NCBI GenBank assembly: GCA_000514715.1
Contig: AZWL01000021.1
Location: 62,124 to 126,123 of the forward strand
Direction: 5' to 3'
Length of the DNA: 64,000 nt
Source of the DNA: Streptomyces sp. CNH099
Lineage (GTDB): Bacteria; Actinomycetota; Actinomycetes; Streptomycetales; Streptomycetaceae
Of this stretch, positions 8,825-18,013 are shown piece by piece. Positions within the stretch are counted from its first letter, which is position 1, and each line of letters opens with the position of its first letter. A model generated the notes under the pieces. That model was not told the origin of the DNA and searched no databases. It was given only the letters and a program-made list of their open reading frames with translations. The translations under genes and the position numbers were made by a program.

Positions 8825-10323
<1,499 letters not shown>

Positions 10324-10327
<4 letters not shown>

Positions 10328-10563
10328 GCAAGTTCGCCAAGGCCAAGGACTTCAAGAAGTCCAAGGCCGGTCTGTACGTCTCCCTCGCGTCCACGCTGTT
10401 CGGCGCGGTCGGTATCGCCAAGCAGATGAAGCAGGCGCGCTTCGACGAGGACCGGCTGCGCCAGCTGGACGCCGCGGTGTCCGCCGCCGCCATGGCCACC
10501 GGCGTCGCCCTGCTGCTGCGTGAGCTGCGCCGGAAGAACGACGACGACATCCTCGCCGGCTGA
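10324..10563 (+). CDS. Conserved small protein between gatA and gatB
   Basis: This 79-aa protein starts MSKFAKAKDFKKSKAGLY. It has a lysine-rich N-terminus, a hydrophobic helix (LYVSLASTLFGAVGIA), a charged middle (KQARFDEDRLRQLD), a second hydrophobic helix (AAVSAAAMATGVALLL) and an acidic end. It looks like a small hairpin membrane protein or a membrane-associated peptide. Its ATG overlaps the gatA stop in an ATGA quartet, so it should be translated with GatA, and gatB starts 37 bases after its stop. It is not a Gat subunit. I cannot name it. Confidence 0.8.
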
Positions 10564-10600
10564 GCGGGCCGCGCCGGGGTCGAGAGGCTGGAAGAGAGCT

Positions 10601-12094
10601 GTGACTGTCACGTACGAGGACGCCCTCGCGACGTACGAGCCGGTGCTGGGCCTGGAGGTCCACGTCGAGCTGGGCACCGCGACCAAGATGTTCTGCGGCT
10701 GCGCCACCGCGCTGGGCGCCGGGCCCAACACCCAGACCTGCCCCGTCTGCCTCGGCCTGCCCGGCGCGCTGCCGGTGGTCAACGAGACGGGCGTGGAGTC
10801 CGCGGTCCGGATCGGCCTGGCGCTGAACTGCGAGATCGCCGAGTGGTGCCGCTTCGCCCGGAAGAACTACTTCTATCCGGACATGCCGAAGAACTTCCAG
10901 ACCTCGCAGTACGACGAGCCCATCGCGTACGACGGCTACCTGGACGTCGAGGTCGACGGCGAGGTCTTCCGGGTGGAGATCGAGCGCGCCCACATGGAGG
11001 AGGACACCGGCAAGTCCACCCATGTGGGCGGCACCACCGGCCGGATCCACGGCGCCTCGCACTCGCTGCTGGACTACAACCGGGCCGGCATCCCGCTGAT
11101 CGAGATCGTCACCAAGCCGATCACCGGCGCCGGCGCCCGGGCGCCCGAGGTCGCCAAGGCGTACGTGGCGGAGCTGCGCGAGCTGATCAAGGCCCTCGGC
11201 GTCTCCGAGGCCCGGATGGAGCAGGGGCAGCTGCGCTGCGACGTGAACCTGTCGCTGATGCCCGCCGGCACCACGGCGTTCGGCACCCGCAGCGAGACGA
11301 AGAACGTCAACTCGCTGCGCAGCGTCGAGCGCGCCGTGCGCTCCGAGGTCGTCCGGCACGCCGGAGTCCTCGACGGCGGCGGCCGGGTCGTCCAGGAGAC
11401 CCGGCACTTCCACGAGGACACCGGCACCACCACCTCGGGCCGGACGAAGGAGGAGGCGGAGGACTACCGCTACTTCCCCGAGCCCGACCTGGTGCCCGTC
11501 GCGCCGTCCCGCGAGTGGGTGGAGAAGCTGCGCGCGGGGCTGCCGGAGCTGCCGCGGCTGCGCCGCAACCGGCTGCGCGAGGAGTGGGGCGTCTCCGCGC
11601 ACGACATGCAGTCCATCCTCAACGCCGGCGCCATCGGCCCGATCGTGGCCACCATGGACGCGGGCGCGGACGCCGCGTCGGCGCGCAAGTGGTGGATGGG
11701 CGAGCTGGCACGGCGGGCCAACGAGGACGGCGTGGAGCTGGCCGCGCTGGCCATCACGCCCGAGCAGGTCGCCCGGGTGGCGGCGCTGGTCGGGGAGGGG
11801 AAGCTCAACGACAAGCTGGCCCGCCAGGTCATCACCGGCGTCCTCGACGGCGAGGGTGCTCCCGATGAGGTGGTCGACAAGCGGGGCCTGGCCATCGTCA
11901 AGGACGAGGGCGCGCTCGGCGCCGCGGTCGACGAGGCCATCGCCGCGAACCCGGGCGTCGCGGAGAAGGTCAGGGGCGGCAAGGTGCAGGCGGCCGGGGC
12001 GCTGGTCGGCGCGGTCATGAAGGCCACCCGCGGCCAGGCGGACGCCGCCCGGGCCCGTGAGCTGATCATGGAAAAGCTGGGCGTAGCTGACTGA
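10601..12094 (+). CDS. gatB: Asp-tRNA(Asn)/Glu-tRNA(Gln) amidotransferase subunit B
   Basis: GatB (497 aa) binds the misacylated tRNA, phosphorylates the acyl carboxylate with ATP and receives ammonia from GatA. The zinc-site region FCGCATALG...TCPVCLGLPGALPVVN, the ALNCEIAEWCRFARKNYFYPD block and the C-terminal tail domain (KVQAAGALVGAVMKATRGQADA) are all present. The GTG at 10601 is preceded by GGAAGAGAG; the frame is open further upstream, but homology starts here. It is the last gene of the operon. Confidence 0.97.
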   Translation: MTVTYEDALATYEPVLGLEVHVELGTATKMFCGCATALGAGPNTQTCPVCLGLPGALPVVNETGVESAVRIGLALNCEIAEWCRFARKNYFYPDMPKNFQTSQYDEPIAYDGYLDVEVDGEVFRVEIERAHMEEDTGKSTHVGGTTGRIHGASHSLLDYNRAGIPLIEIVTKPITGAGARAPEVAKAYVAELRELIKALGVSEARMEQGQLRCDVNLSLMPAGTTAFGTRSETKNVNSLRSVERAVRSEVVRHAGVLDGGGRVVQETRHFHEDTGTTTSGRTKEEAEDYRYFPEPDLVPVAPSREWVEKLRAGLPELPRLRRNRLREEWGVSAHDMQSILNAGAIGPIVATMDAGADAASARKWWMGELARRANEDGVELAALAITPEQVARVAALVGEGKLNDKLARQVITGVLDGEGAPDEVVDKRGLAIVKDEGALGAAVDEAIAANPGVAEKVRGGKVQAAGALVGAVMKATRGQADAARARELIMEKLGVAD

Positions 12095-12123
12095 ACATGT
12101 GAAAAAAGCCACTGACCGGACAA

Positions 12124-12199
12124 ACGATCTCCCGCACCTGCCAGAGTGGCAGCGCTGGTGCAGCAGTCTTTGAGGGGTTCGACCTCCCTGAAAGATCGT
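12124..12199 (+). ncRNA. Cloverleaf-like structured leader before the MMPL gene (candidate)
   Basis: A perfect 7-bp stem (ACGATCT 12124-12130 with AGATCGT 12193-12199) encloses three hairpins: CTGCC-AGAGT-GGCAG (12138-12152), GCTG-GTG-CAGC (12154-12164) and AGGGG-TTCGACC-TCCCT (12173-12189). The last has a tRNA-type T-loop. The span is 76 nt, tRNA size, but three bases separate the T-like stem from the closing stem and no normal anticodon arm forms. GCACC (12134-12138) can also pair with GGTGC (12157-12161). A cis-acting leader of the MMPL gene or a decayed tRNA-like element is possible. Confidence 0.3.
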
Positions 12200-12220
12200 G
12201 AATCTCCCAGGGAGCCGCCC

Positions 12221-14479
12221 GTGTCCGGTCTCGCCCGCTGGTGTCTACGCCGCCGCCTGGTCGTCGTGCTCCTCTGGCTCGCCGCCTTCGCCGCCGCCGC
12301 CGTGGCGGCGTCGGTGCTGGGGCCCGCGTACTCGAACGACTACGACGTCCCCGGCACCGAGTCCGGGCGGGCGCAGGTGCTCATGGCCGAGGCGTTCCCC
12401 GGCCTCGACGGCGCCGCGGACACCGTCGTCTGGCACGACGACGGCGGGGTGGACGACGCGCAGACGCGGGAGCGGATGGACGCGGCGCTCGCGGACGTGG
12501 CCGGGCTGCCGGGGGTCGCGGACGTGGCCGGGCCGTACGGCGGCCCGTACGAGGACACGGCTGCCACGGGCGCCACGGGCGCCACGGGCGCCGCGGCCGG
12601 CGACGGCGAGGGCGGGGCGGTCAGCGACGACGGGCGTACGGCGTACGCCACCGTCACGTACGACGCCGCCGCGGACGACCTCGCGCCGGGCGACGTCCGG
12701 GACGTCGTCGACACCGCCGAGGCGGCGGCCGGCAGTGTCGATGGGTTGGAGGTCGCCGTCGGCGGTCCCGGGGCCGGGCTGCTCCAGGCGCCGTCCGTGC
12801 ACTACGGCGAGGCCGTCGGGGTGGTCGTCGCGGCCGTCGTGCTCTTCGTCGCGTTCGGCTCGCTCGCCGCGATGGCGCTGCCGATCGCGACCGCGCTGGT
12901 CGGCGTCGGCACGGCGTACTGGTGCATCAGCCTCCTCGGCCACGCCATGGCCGTCGCCGACTTCGCCCCCATGCTCGGCATGCTCATCGGACTCGGCGTC
13001 GGCATCGACTACGCGCTGTTCATCGTCACCCGGCACCGCCGCGGGCTGCGCGAGGGTCTGCCGGTCGGCGAGGCCGCGCAGCGCGCCGTGGCCACGGCCG
13101 GGCGGGCGGTGGTCTTCGCCGGCGTCACCGTGTGCATCGCGCTGCTCGGCATGCTCGTGCTGCGGCTGAACTTCCTCGGCGGCGTCGCCGTCGCCGCCTC
13201 GCTGACCGTGGTGCTCACCGTCGCCGCCTCGGTCACGCTGCTGCCCGCGCTGCTCGGCGTCATCGGCATGAAGGCGCTCAGCCGCCGCGAGCGGCGGGCG
13301 CTCACCGAGCACGGCCCGCGGCCGGACGTGCCGCGCGGGCTCGCCGCCCGCTGGGCGGCCTTCGTACAGCGCCGCCCGCGGCTGCTGGGCGCGCTCGCAC
13401 TGCTGCTGATGACCGTCCTCGCACTGCCCGTCGCCGCGCTCCACCTGGGCAGCTCCGACCAGGGCAACCATGCCGCGAGCGCCACCACCAGACAGGCGTA
13501 CGACCTGATGGCCGAGGGCTTCGGGCCGGGCAGCAACGGCCCGCTCACGCTCGTCGCCGGCCTCGACGGCGCCGCCGACCGGGTGGCCTTCGACGCGCTG
13601 CCCGAGACGCTGCGCGGCACCCCGGGCGTCGCGGACGCGACCGCCGCGGTGCACGGGCAGGGCGGCGGCACCGGGATGATCACCGTCACGCCGGAGGCCG
13701 CGCCGCAGGCCGAGGCGACGTCGGACCTGGTGGACCGGCTGCGCTCGGACGTCCTGCCGCGGGCCGTCGACGGCACGTCGATGGAGGTACACGTGGGCGG
13801 GATCACGGCCGGCCAGGACGACTTCGCCGAGGTGATCGTCGGCAAGCTCCCGCTCTTCGGCGGCGTCGTGATCGCGCTGGGCTGCGCGCTGCTGCTGGTG
13901 GCGTTCCGCAGCGTCGGCGTGCCGCTGAAGGCGGCGCTGATGAACGTGCTGGCCGTGGCCTCGGCCTTCGGGGTGGTGGTCGCGGTCTTCCAGTGGGGCT
14001 GGGGGAGCGGGCTGCTGGGCCTGGGCGCCACGGGGCCGGTCGAGCCGTTCCTGCCGGTGATCATGATCTCGGTGCTCTTCGGGCTGTCGATGGACTACCA
14101 GGTGTTCCTGGTCAGCCGGATGTACGAGGAGTGGCGGGCCACCCGCGACAACCGGCGGGCGGTGCGGGTCGGGCTCGCCGAGACCGGCCGGGTGATCAAC
14201 TGCGCGGCGCTCATCATGATCGCGGTCTTCTCGGCGTTCGCGCTGGGCGGGGACCGGATCATCGCGATGTTCGGGGTGGCGCTGGCCACGGCGGTGGCGC
14301 TGGACGCCTTCGTGCTGCGCACGCTGCTGGTGCCGGCGCTGATGCACCTGCTGGGCCGGGCCAACTGGTGGCTGCCGGGCTGGCTGGAGCGGCGGCTCCC
14401 GCGCATCGGCGTCGAGGGGCCCGGGGAGCCCGCGGCGGCCGAGCACCTCGGGCTGCCGCGGGAGCCGGCCGTGCGCTGA
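12221..14479 (+). CDS. MMPL/RND-family membrane transporter
   Basis: The 752-aa inner-membrane protein has two repeats, each with one N-terminal helix, a large extracytoplasmic loop and a five-helix bundle, the layout of actinobacterial MMPL lipid or drug exporters. It begins MSGLARWCLRRRLVVVLLWL. Bundle motifs GIDYALFIVTRHRRGL and GLSMDYQVFLVSRMYEEW carry the conserved D-Y pairs used for proton relay. The first loop holds a short Ala-Thr-Gly repeat (TGATGATGAA). GTG 12221 is chosen because AGGGAG lies six bases upstream; an earlier in-frame GTG at 12146 lies inside the structured leader. The substrate is unknown. Confidence 0.9.
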   Translation: MSGLARWCLRRRLVVVLLWLAAFAAAAVAASVLGPAYSNDYDVPGTESGRAQVLMAEAFPGLDGAADTVVWHDDGGVDDAQTRERMDAALADVAGLPGVADVAGPYGGPYEDTAATGATGATGAAAGDGEGGAVSDDGRTAYATVTYDAAADDLAPGDVRDVVDTAEAAAGSVDGLEVAVGGPGAGLLQAPSVHYGEAVGVVVAAVVLFVAFGSLAAMALPIATALVGVGTAYWCISLLGHAMAVADFAPMLGMLIGLGVGIDYALFIVTRHRRGLREGLPVGEAAQRAVATAGRAVVFAGVTVCIALLGMLVLRLNFLGGVAVAASLTVVLTVAASVTLLPALLGVIGMKALSRRERRALTEHGPRPDVPRGLAARWAAFVQRRPRLLGALALLLMTVLALPVAALHLGSSDQGNHAASATTRQAYDLMAEGFGPGSNGPLTLVAGLDGAADRVAFDALPETLRGTPGVADATAAVHGQGGGTGMITVTPEAAPQAEATSDLVDRLRSDVLPRAVDGTSMEVHVGGITAGQDDFAEVIVGKLPLFGGVVIALGCALLLVAFRSVGVPLKAALMNVLAVASAFGVVVAVFQWGWGSGLLGLGATGPVEPFLPVIMISVLFGLSMDYQVFLVSRMYEEWRATRDNRRAVRVGLAETGRVINCAALIMIAVFSAFALGGDRIIAMFGVALATAVALDAFVLRTLLVPALMHLLGRANWWLPGWLERRLPRIGVEGPGEPAAAEHLGLPREPAVR

Positions 14480-14491
14480 CCCCCGCCGGCA

Positions 14492-14534
14492 GGGCCCGGT
14501 CCCGCCGGTCCCGCCGGGGCCGCCCGCCGGGCCC
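14492..14534 (+). terminator. Hairpin between the MMPL gene and the first LAL regulator
   Basis: GGGCCCGG (14492-14499) pairs with CCGGGCCC (14527-14534). There is no T run. It probably limits read-through into the regulator, which has its own promoter. Confidence 0.35.
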
Positions 14535-14576
14535 GGCCCGGGGGAAAACCGATTCCGCGCTGTCAGTGCGGCGTGC

Positions 14577-14582
14577 GATGCT
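14577..14582 (+). promoter_or_regulatory. -10 of the leaderless promoter of LAL regulator 1
   Basis: GATGCT, preceded by TGC (extended -10), then seven bases and GTG at 14590. Two of the other LAL genes have the same TGCGATGCT-N7-GTG arrangement. Confidence 0.55.
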
Positions 14583-14589
14583 CGAAAAC

Positions 14590-17500
14590 GTGCAGAGCCG
14601 ATCCATCAGCCCGGTGTTCGCAGGCCGTCACGACGAGATGAAGGCGCTGGACGGCGCGCTCGGGCGCGCCGCGCTCGGCGAGCCGCAGGTGCTGCTCGTC
14701 GGCGGGGAGGCCGGCGTCGGCAAGAGCCGGCTGCTGGACGAGTTCCTGGAGGCCGCGCAGGGCGCCGGCGCGGTCACCGCGGTCGGCGGCTGCCTGGAGC
14801 TGGGCGCCGACGGCCTGCCGTTCGCGCCGTTCGCCACCGCGCTGCGCACGCTGCACCGCAAGCTCGGCGCCGAGCTGGCCGACCTGGCCGCCGGCCAGGA
14901 GCCGGTGCTCGCCCGGCTGCTGCCCGACCTGGGCCCGGTCGCCGAGGAGCCGCACGGCCAGGACAGCCGGGCCCGCCTCTTCGAGCTGACCGTCGGCCTG
15001 CTGGAGCGGCTGGCCGCCGGCCGCACCGTGGTGCTGGCCCTGGAGGACCTGCACTGGGCGGACCGCTCCACCCGCGAGCTGCTCGGCTACCTCGTCCGGT
15101 CCGTGCAGGGCGCCCGGCTGGTGGTCCTCATGACGTACCGCTCGGACGACGTCCACCGCCGCCATCCGCTGCGCCCCTTCCTCGCCGAGCTGGACCGGCT
15201 GCGCTCCGTGCAGCGGCTGGAGCTGGCCCGGCTCAGCGAGGACGAGGTGCGCAGCCAGCTCGCCGGCATCCGCGGCGTGGCCGAGCCCGAGCGCGAGCTG
15301 GCCGCCGAGGTGTACGCGCGCAGCGAGGGCATCCCCTTCTTCGTCGAGGAGCTGGCCCTCAGCGACGACGCCGGCCGGCTCAGCGACTCCCTGCGCGACC
15401 TGCTGCTCGTACGGGTCGAGGCGCTGCCCGAGGGCGCCCAGCGCGTGGTGCGCCTCGCCGCGCGGAACGCGCGCGTCCCGCACGCCCTGCTCGCCGTCGT
15501 CTCCGGCCTCGCCGAGGACGAGCTGATCGAGGGCCTGCGCGCCGCCGTCGGGGCGAACGTGCTGGTGCCCGACGAAGAGGGCGAGGCGTACCGCTTCCGG
15601 CACGCGCTGCTCCGCGAGGCCGTGCTGGACGACCTGCTGCCCGGCGAGCGGACCCGCCTCAGCCGCCGGTACGCCGAGGCGCTGGAGGCCGACCCCGCCC
15701 TGGTCCCGGCGGAGGAGCGGGCCACCCGGCTCGCGAGCTACTGGTACTACGCCCGCGACCCCGCCAGGGCGCTGCCCGCCGTCCTCACCGCCGTCCTGGA
15801 GACCCGCGCCCGGCACGCCTACGCCGAGCAGCTCAAGCTGCTGGAGCGGGCGCTGGAGCTGTGGGACGAGGTGCCGGCGGAGGAGCGCCGCGGGCTGCCG
15901 CCGCAGGGCGGGATGGAGTCGTATCCGGCGTGCGGCTGCGGGGGCCGCCCGGACGAGATCGAGCTGCACCTGGTCGACCTGCTGGCGCACGCCGCCTTCG
16001 CGGCCCGGCTGGACGGGCAGTGGGAGCCCGCGCTGAAGTTCGTGAAGAAGGCCCTCAAGGTCGTCGACGAGGAGCGGGACCCGCTGCGCGCGGCCTGGTT
16101 CTGGCTGGAGCGCTCCAGGCTCATCGCGCTCGCCGGCCGCGGCACCGGCCGCGCGGAGCTGACCCGGGCGCACGAGCTGGTGCACGACCTGCCGGCGTCG
16201 GCCACCCACGCCGACGTCCTGGCGCACGTCGCGATGTGGGAGCTGCTGCACGCATCCGACCAGGACAGCATGGCGCTCGCCGAGCGGGCCGTGGAGCTGG
16301 CCCGGCAGGCCGGCGCGGAGGACGTCGAGCTGGGCGCCCGGATCACGCTGAGCACGCTGCGCTCGGCCAAGAGCGACTCCGACGCCTGGATCGCCGAGCT
16401 GTACGAGATACGCGACCTGGCCGCGCAGCGCGGAGCGTACCGCCAGCTGAGCCGCGCGTGCATCAACCTCTGCGACGCGCTGGAGAAGGCCGGCCGGTCC
16501 GCGGAGGCGGTCGAGGCCGGCCTCGCCGGCATGGCGGACATGCACCGCCGCGGGCTGTACGACGCCGCCGCCTTCGCCGCGCTCAACGTCGTGGAGTCGC
16601 TGACCTCGCTGGGCGAGTGGGACCGGGCCGAGCAGCTGCGCCAGGAGTGGATGCGGTTCGCGGTCGGGTCCCGCAGCGCGGCCTCCGTGGCGCTGCGCCG
16701 GGCCGAGCTGGCGCTGCTGCGGGGGGAGTTCGGGCTGGTGCCGGAGCTGATCGCCGCGGCCCGCCGCTACCGGGGCCAGAACGACGGCGAGCCGCAGTAC
16801 GAACTGCCCTTCGCCGCCGTGGAGATGAGCGCGCTGCGCACGCTGGGCCGGGCGCCGGAGGCGCTCGACGTGCTGGAACGCCCGCTGGCGCACCTGCCGA
16901 TGCCCGGCCAGGAGACATACGTCTGGCAGCTCCTGTGCGCGGGCGCCCGGCTGACCGCGGACGTCGCCGGGGTGCCGGGCGTGCCGGAGGAGCGGCGCAC
17001 GGCGACCCTGGCCCGGCTGGCGGACGCGGCGGGCATGCTGCCGGCCGACGGCCCGCTGTGGACGCCGCTGTCCCGCCTCTTCGCCGCCGAGCTGACCCGC
17101 GCCCGCGGCACCGTCGACCCCGACGCGTGGGCGGCGGCCGCGGCGGCGTACGAGCCGCTGGGCCACCCGCACACGCTGGCGCACATCGCGCACCGCCGGG
17201 CGGAGGCGCTGCTCCTGCGCGCCAAGGACGGCGGCAGCGGCGGGAGCGGGGGCGCCGCGTCCGGCTCGGGGGCGGCGGCCCGCGACGCCGCCGCGCCGCT
17301 GCTGGCCGAGGCCCACGCGACGGCGGTCCGGCTCGGCGCGGCCCCGCTCCGCGAGGCCGTGGAGCAACTCGCCGGCCGGGCCCGCATCCCCCTCGGCCCG
17401 GCGCGCCGGCCGCCCGCGGACCCGGTGGAGTCGCTGGGGCTGACGGCCCGCGAGTCGGACGTGCTGCGGCTGGTGGCGGCGGGCCGGAGCAACCGGGAGA

Positions 17501-17631
17501 TAGCGGAGGTCCTGTTCATCGCGCCGAAGACGGCGAGCGTGCACGTGTCCAACCTGATGGCGAAGCTGGGCGTGTCCAACCGGGGCGAGGCGGCCGCGGT
17601 GGCGCACCGGCTGCGGCTCTTCGAGGACTGA
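14590..17631 (+). CDS. LAL-type LuxR-family regulator 1
   Basis: This 1013-aa ATP-binding regulator (MalT-like, STAND class) has an N-terminal NTPase module with Walker A GGEAGVGKS at residues 38-46 and Walker B VVLALEDLHWAD. A long helical, TPR-like middle follows, then a C-terminal LuxR helix-turn-helix (LTARESDVLRLVAAGRSN...TASVHVSNLMAKLG). In this family ligand and ATP binding trigger oligomerisation and gene activation; the ligand here is unknown. An ATG at 14578 is in frame but overlaps the -10. GTG 14590 gives a 13-residue lead to the GR of the AAA domain, exactly as in the two minus-strand paralogs. A Gly/Ser-rich linker precedes the C-terminal part. Confidence 0.92.
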   Translation: MQSRSISPVFAGRHDEMKALDGALGRAALGEPQVLLVGGEAGVGKSRLLDEFLEAAQGAGAVTAVGGCLELGADGLPFAPFATALRTLHRKLGAELADLAAGQEPVLARLLPDLGPVAEEPHGQDSRARLFELTVGLLERLAAGRTVVLALEDLHWADRSTRELLGYLVRSVQGARLVVLMTYRSDDVHRRHPLRPFLAELDRLRSVQRLELARLSEDEVRSQLAGIRGVAEPERELAAEVYARSEGIPFFVEELALSDDAGRLSDSLRDLLLVRVEALPEGAQRVVRLAARNARVPHALLAVVSGLAEDELIEGLRAAVGANVLVPDEEGEAYRFRHALLREAVLDDLLPGERTRLSRRYAEALEADPALVPAEERATRLASYWYYARDPARALPAVLTAVLETRARHAYAEQLKLLERALELWDEVPAEERRGLPPQGGMESYPACGCGGRPDEIELHLVDLLAHAAFAARLDGQWEPALKFVKKALKVVDEERDPLRAAWFWLERSRLIALAGRGTGRAELTRAHELVHDLPASATHADVLAHVAMWELLHASDQDSMALAERAVELARQAGAEDVELGARITLSTLRSAKSDSDAWIAELYEIRDLAAQRGAYRQLSRACINLCDALEKAGRSAEAVEAGLAGMADMHRRGLYDAAAFAALNVVESLTSLGEWDRAEQLRQEWMRFAVGSRSAASVALRRAELALLRGEFGLVPELIAAARRYRGQNDGEPQYELPFAAVEMSALRTLGRAPEALDVLERPLAHLPMPGQETYVWQLLCAGARLTADVAGVPGVPEERRTATLARLADAAGMLPADGPLWTPLSRLFAAELTRARGTVDPDAWAAAAAAYEPLGHPHTLAHIAHRRAEALLLRAKDGGSGGSGGAASGSGAAARDAAAPLLAEAHATAVRLGAAPLREAVEQLAGRARIPLGPARRPPADPVESLGLTARESDVLRLVAAGRSNREIAEVLFIAPKTASVHVSNLMAKLGVSNRGEAAAVAHRLRLFED

Positions 17632-18013
17632 TCCGGCCGAAGCGCCTCCGCGCCGGGGTCTCCCGGGTCCGGGAACATCCGGCCGGCGGGGGCGCGCTGC
17701 CGGGTTCGTACGGTGTCCCGGGGGGCGCGCAGCAGGGCCTTCGCGTCGCACGGCGCTGCGGCGCCGGGGACCTCGGCCGTGCCCGCCGAGTCGTTCGGCT
17801 GCGGAGACAGACCGGTGCCGAGACTGCCGGGGCCGTCCGTGCCGCCCGGGAGGCGGCCACGCGTGCTCGCCGTCCCCCCGCCGTCCTCGTCGTCCCGCCA
17901 CCGTCCGGCGGCTGCCGGACCGCCGCCCCCGGCCCGCCTCGGGCTGCCGCTCTTCCGCACCGCGGCGCGGCGCGCCACGTCCTCCTCGGCGATCCGCCGG
18001 TCGCGCCGCGGGG
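17632..18013. other. 382-bp gap between convergent LAL genes
   Basis: The 3' ends of LAL 1 (plus) and LAL 2 (minus) face each other. The stretch is GC-rich with Pro/Arg-rich chance frames in several phases. I see no ribosome site with a plausible protein, no clear hairpin-plus-T terminator and no trace of a further LAL copy. Confidence 0.5.

Noticed and set aside
12124..12199. Functional tRNA gene
   Set aside because: Three bases separate the T-arm-like hairpin from the closing stem, the middle arm is too short for an anticodon loop, and there is no normal D-arm. It is kept only as a structured-RNA candidate.
12146..12220. N-terminal extension of the MMPL protein from GTG 12146
   Set aside because: It has no ribosome site, lies within the folded leader and is not membrane-like; GTG 12221 has AGGGAG at good spacing.
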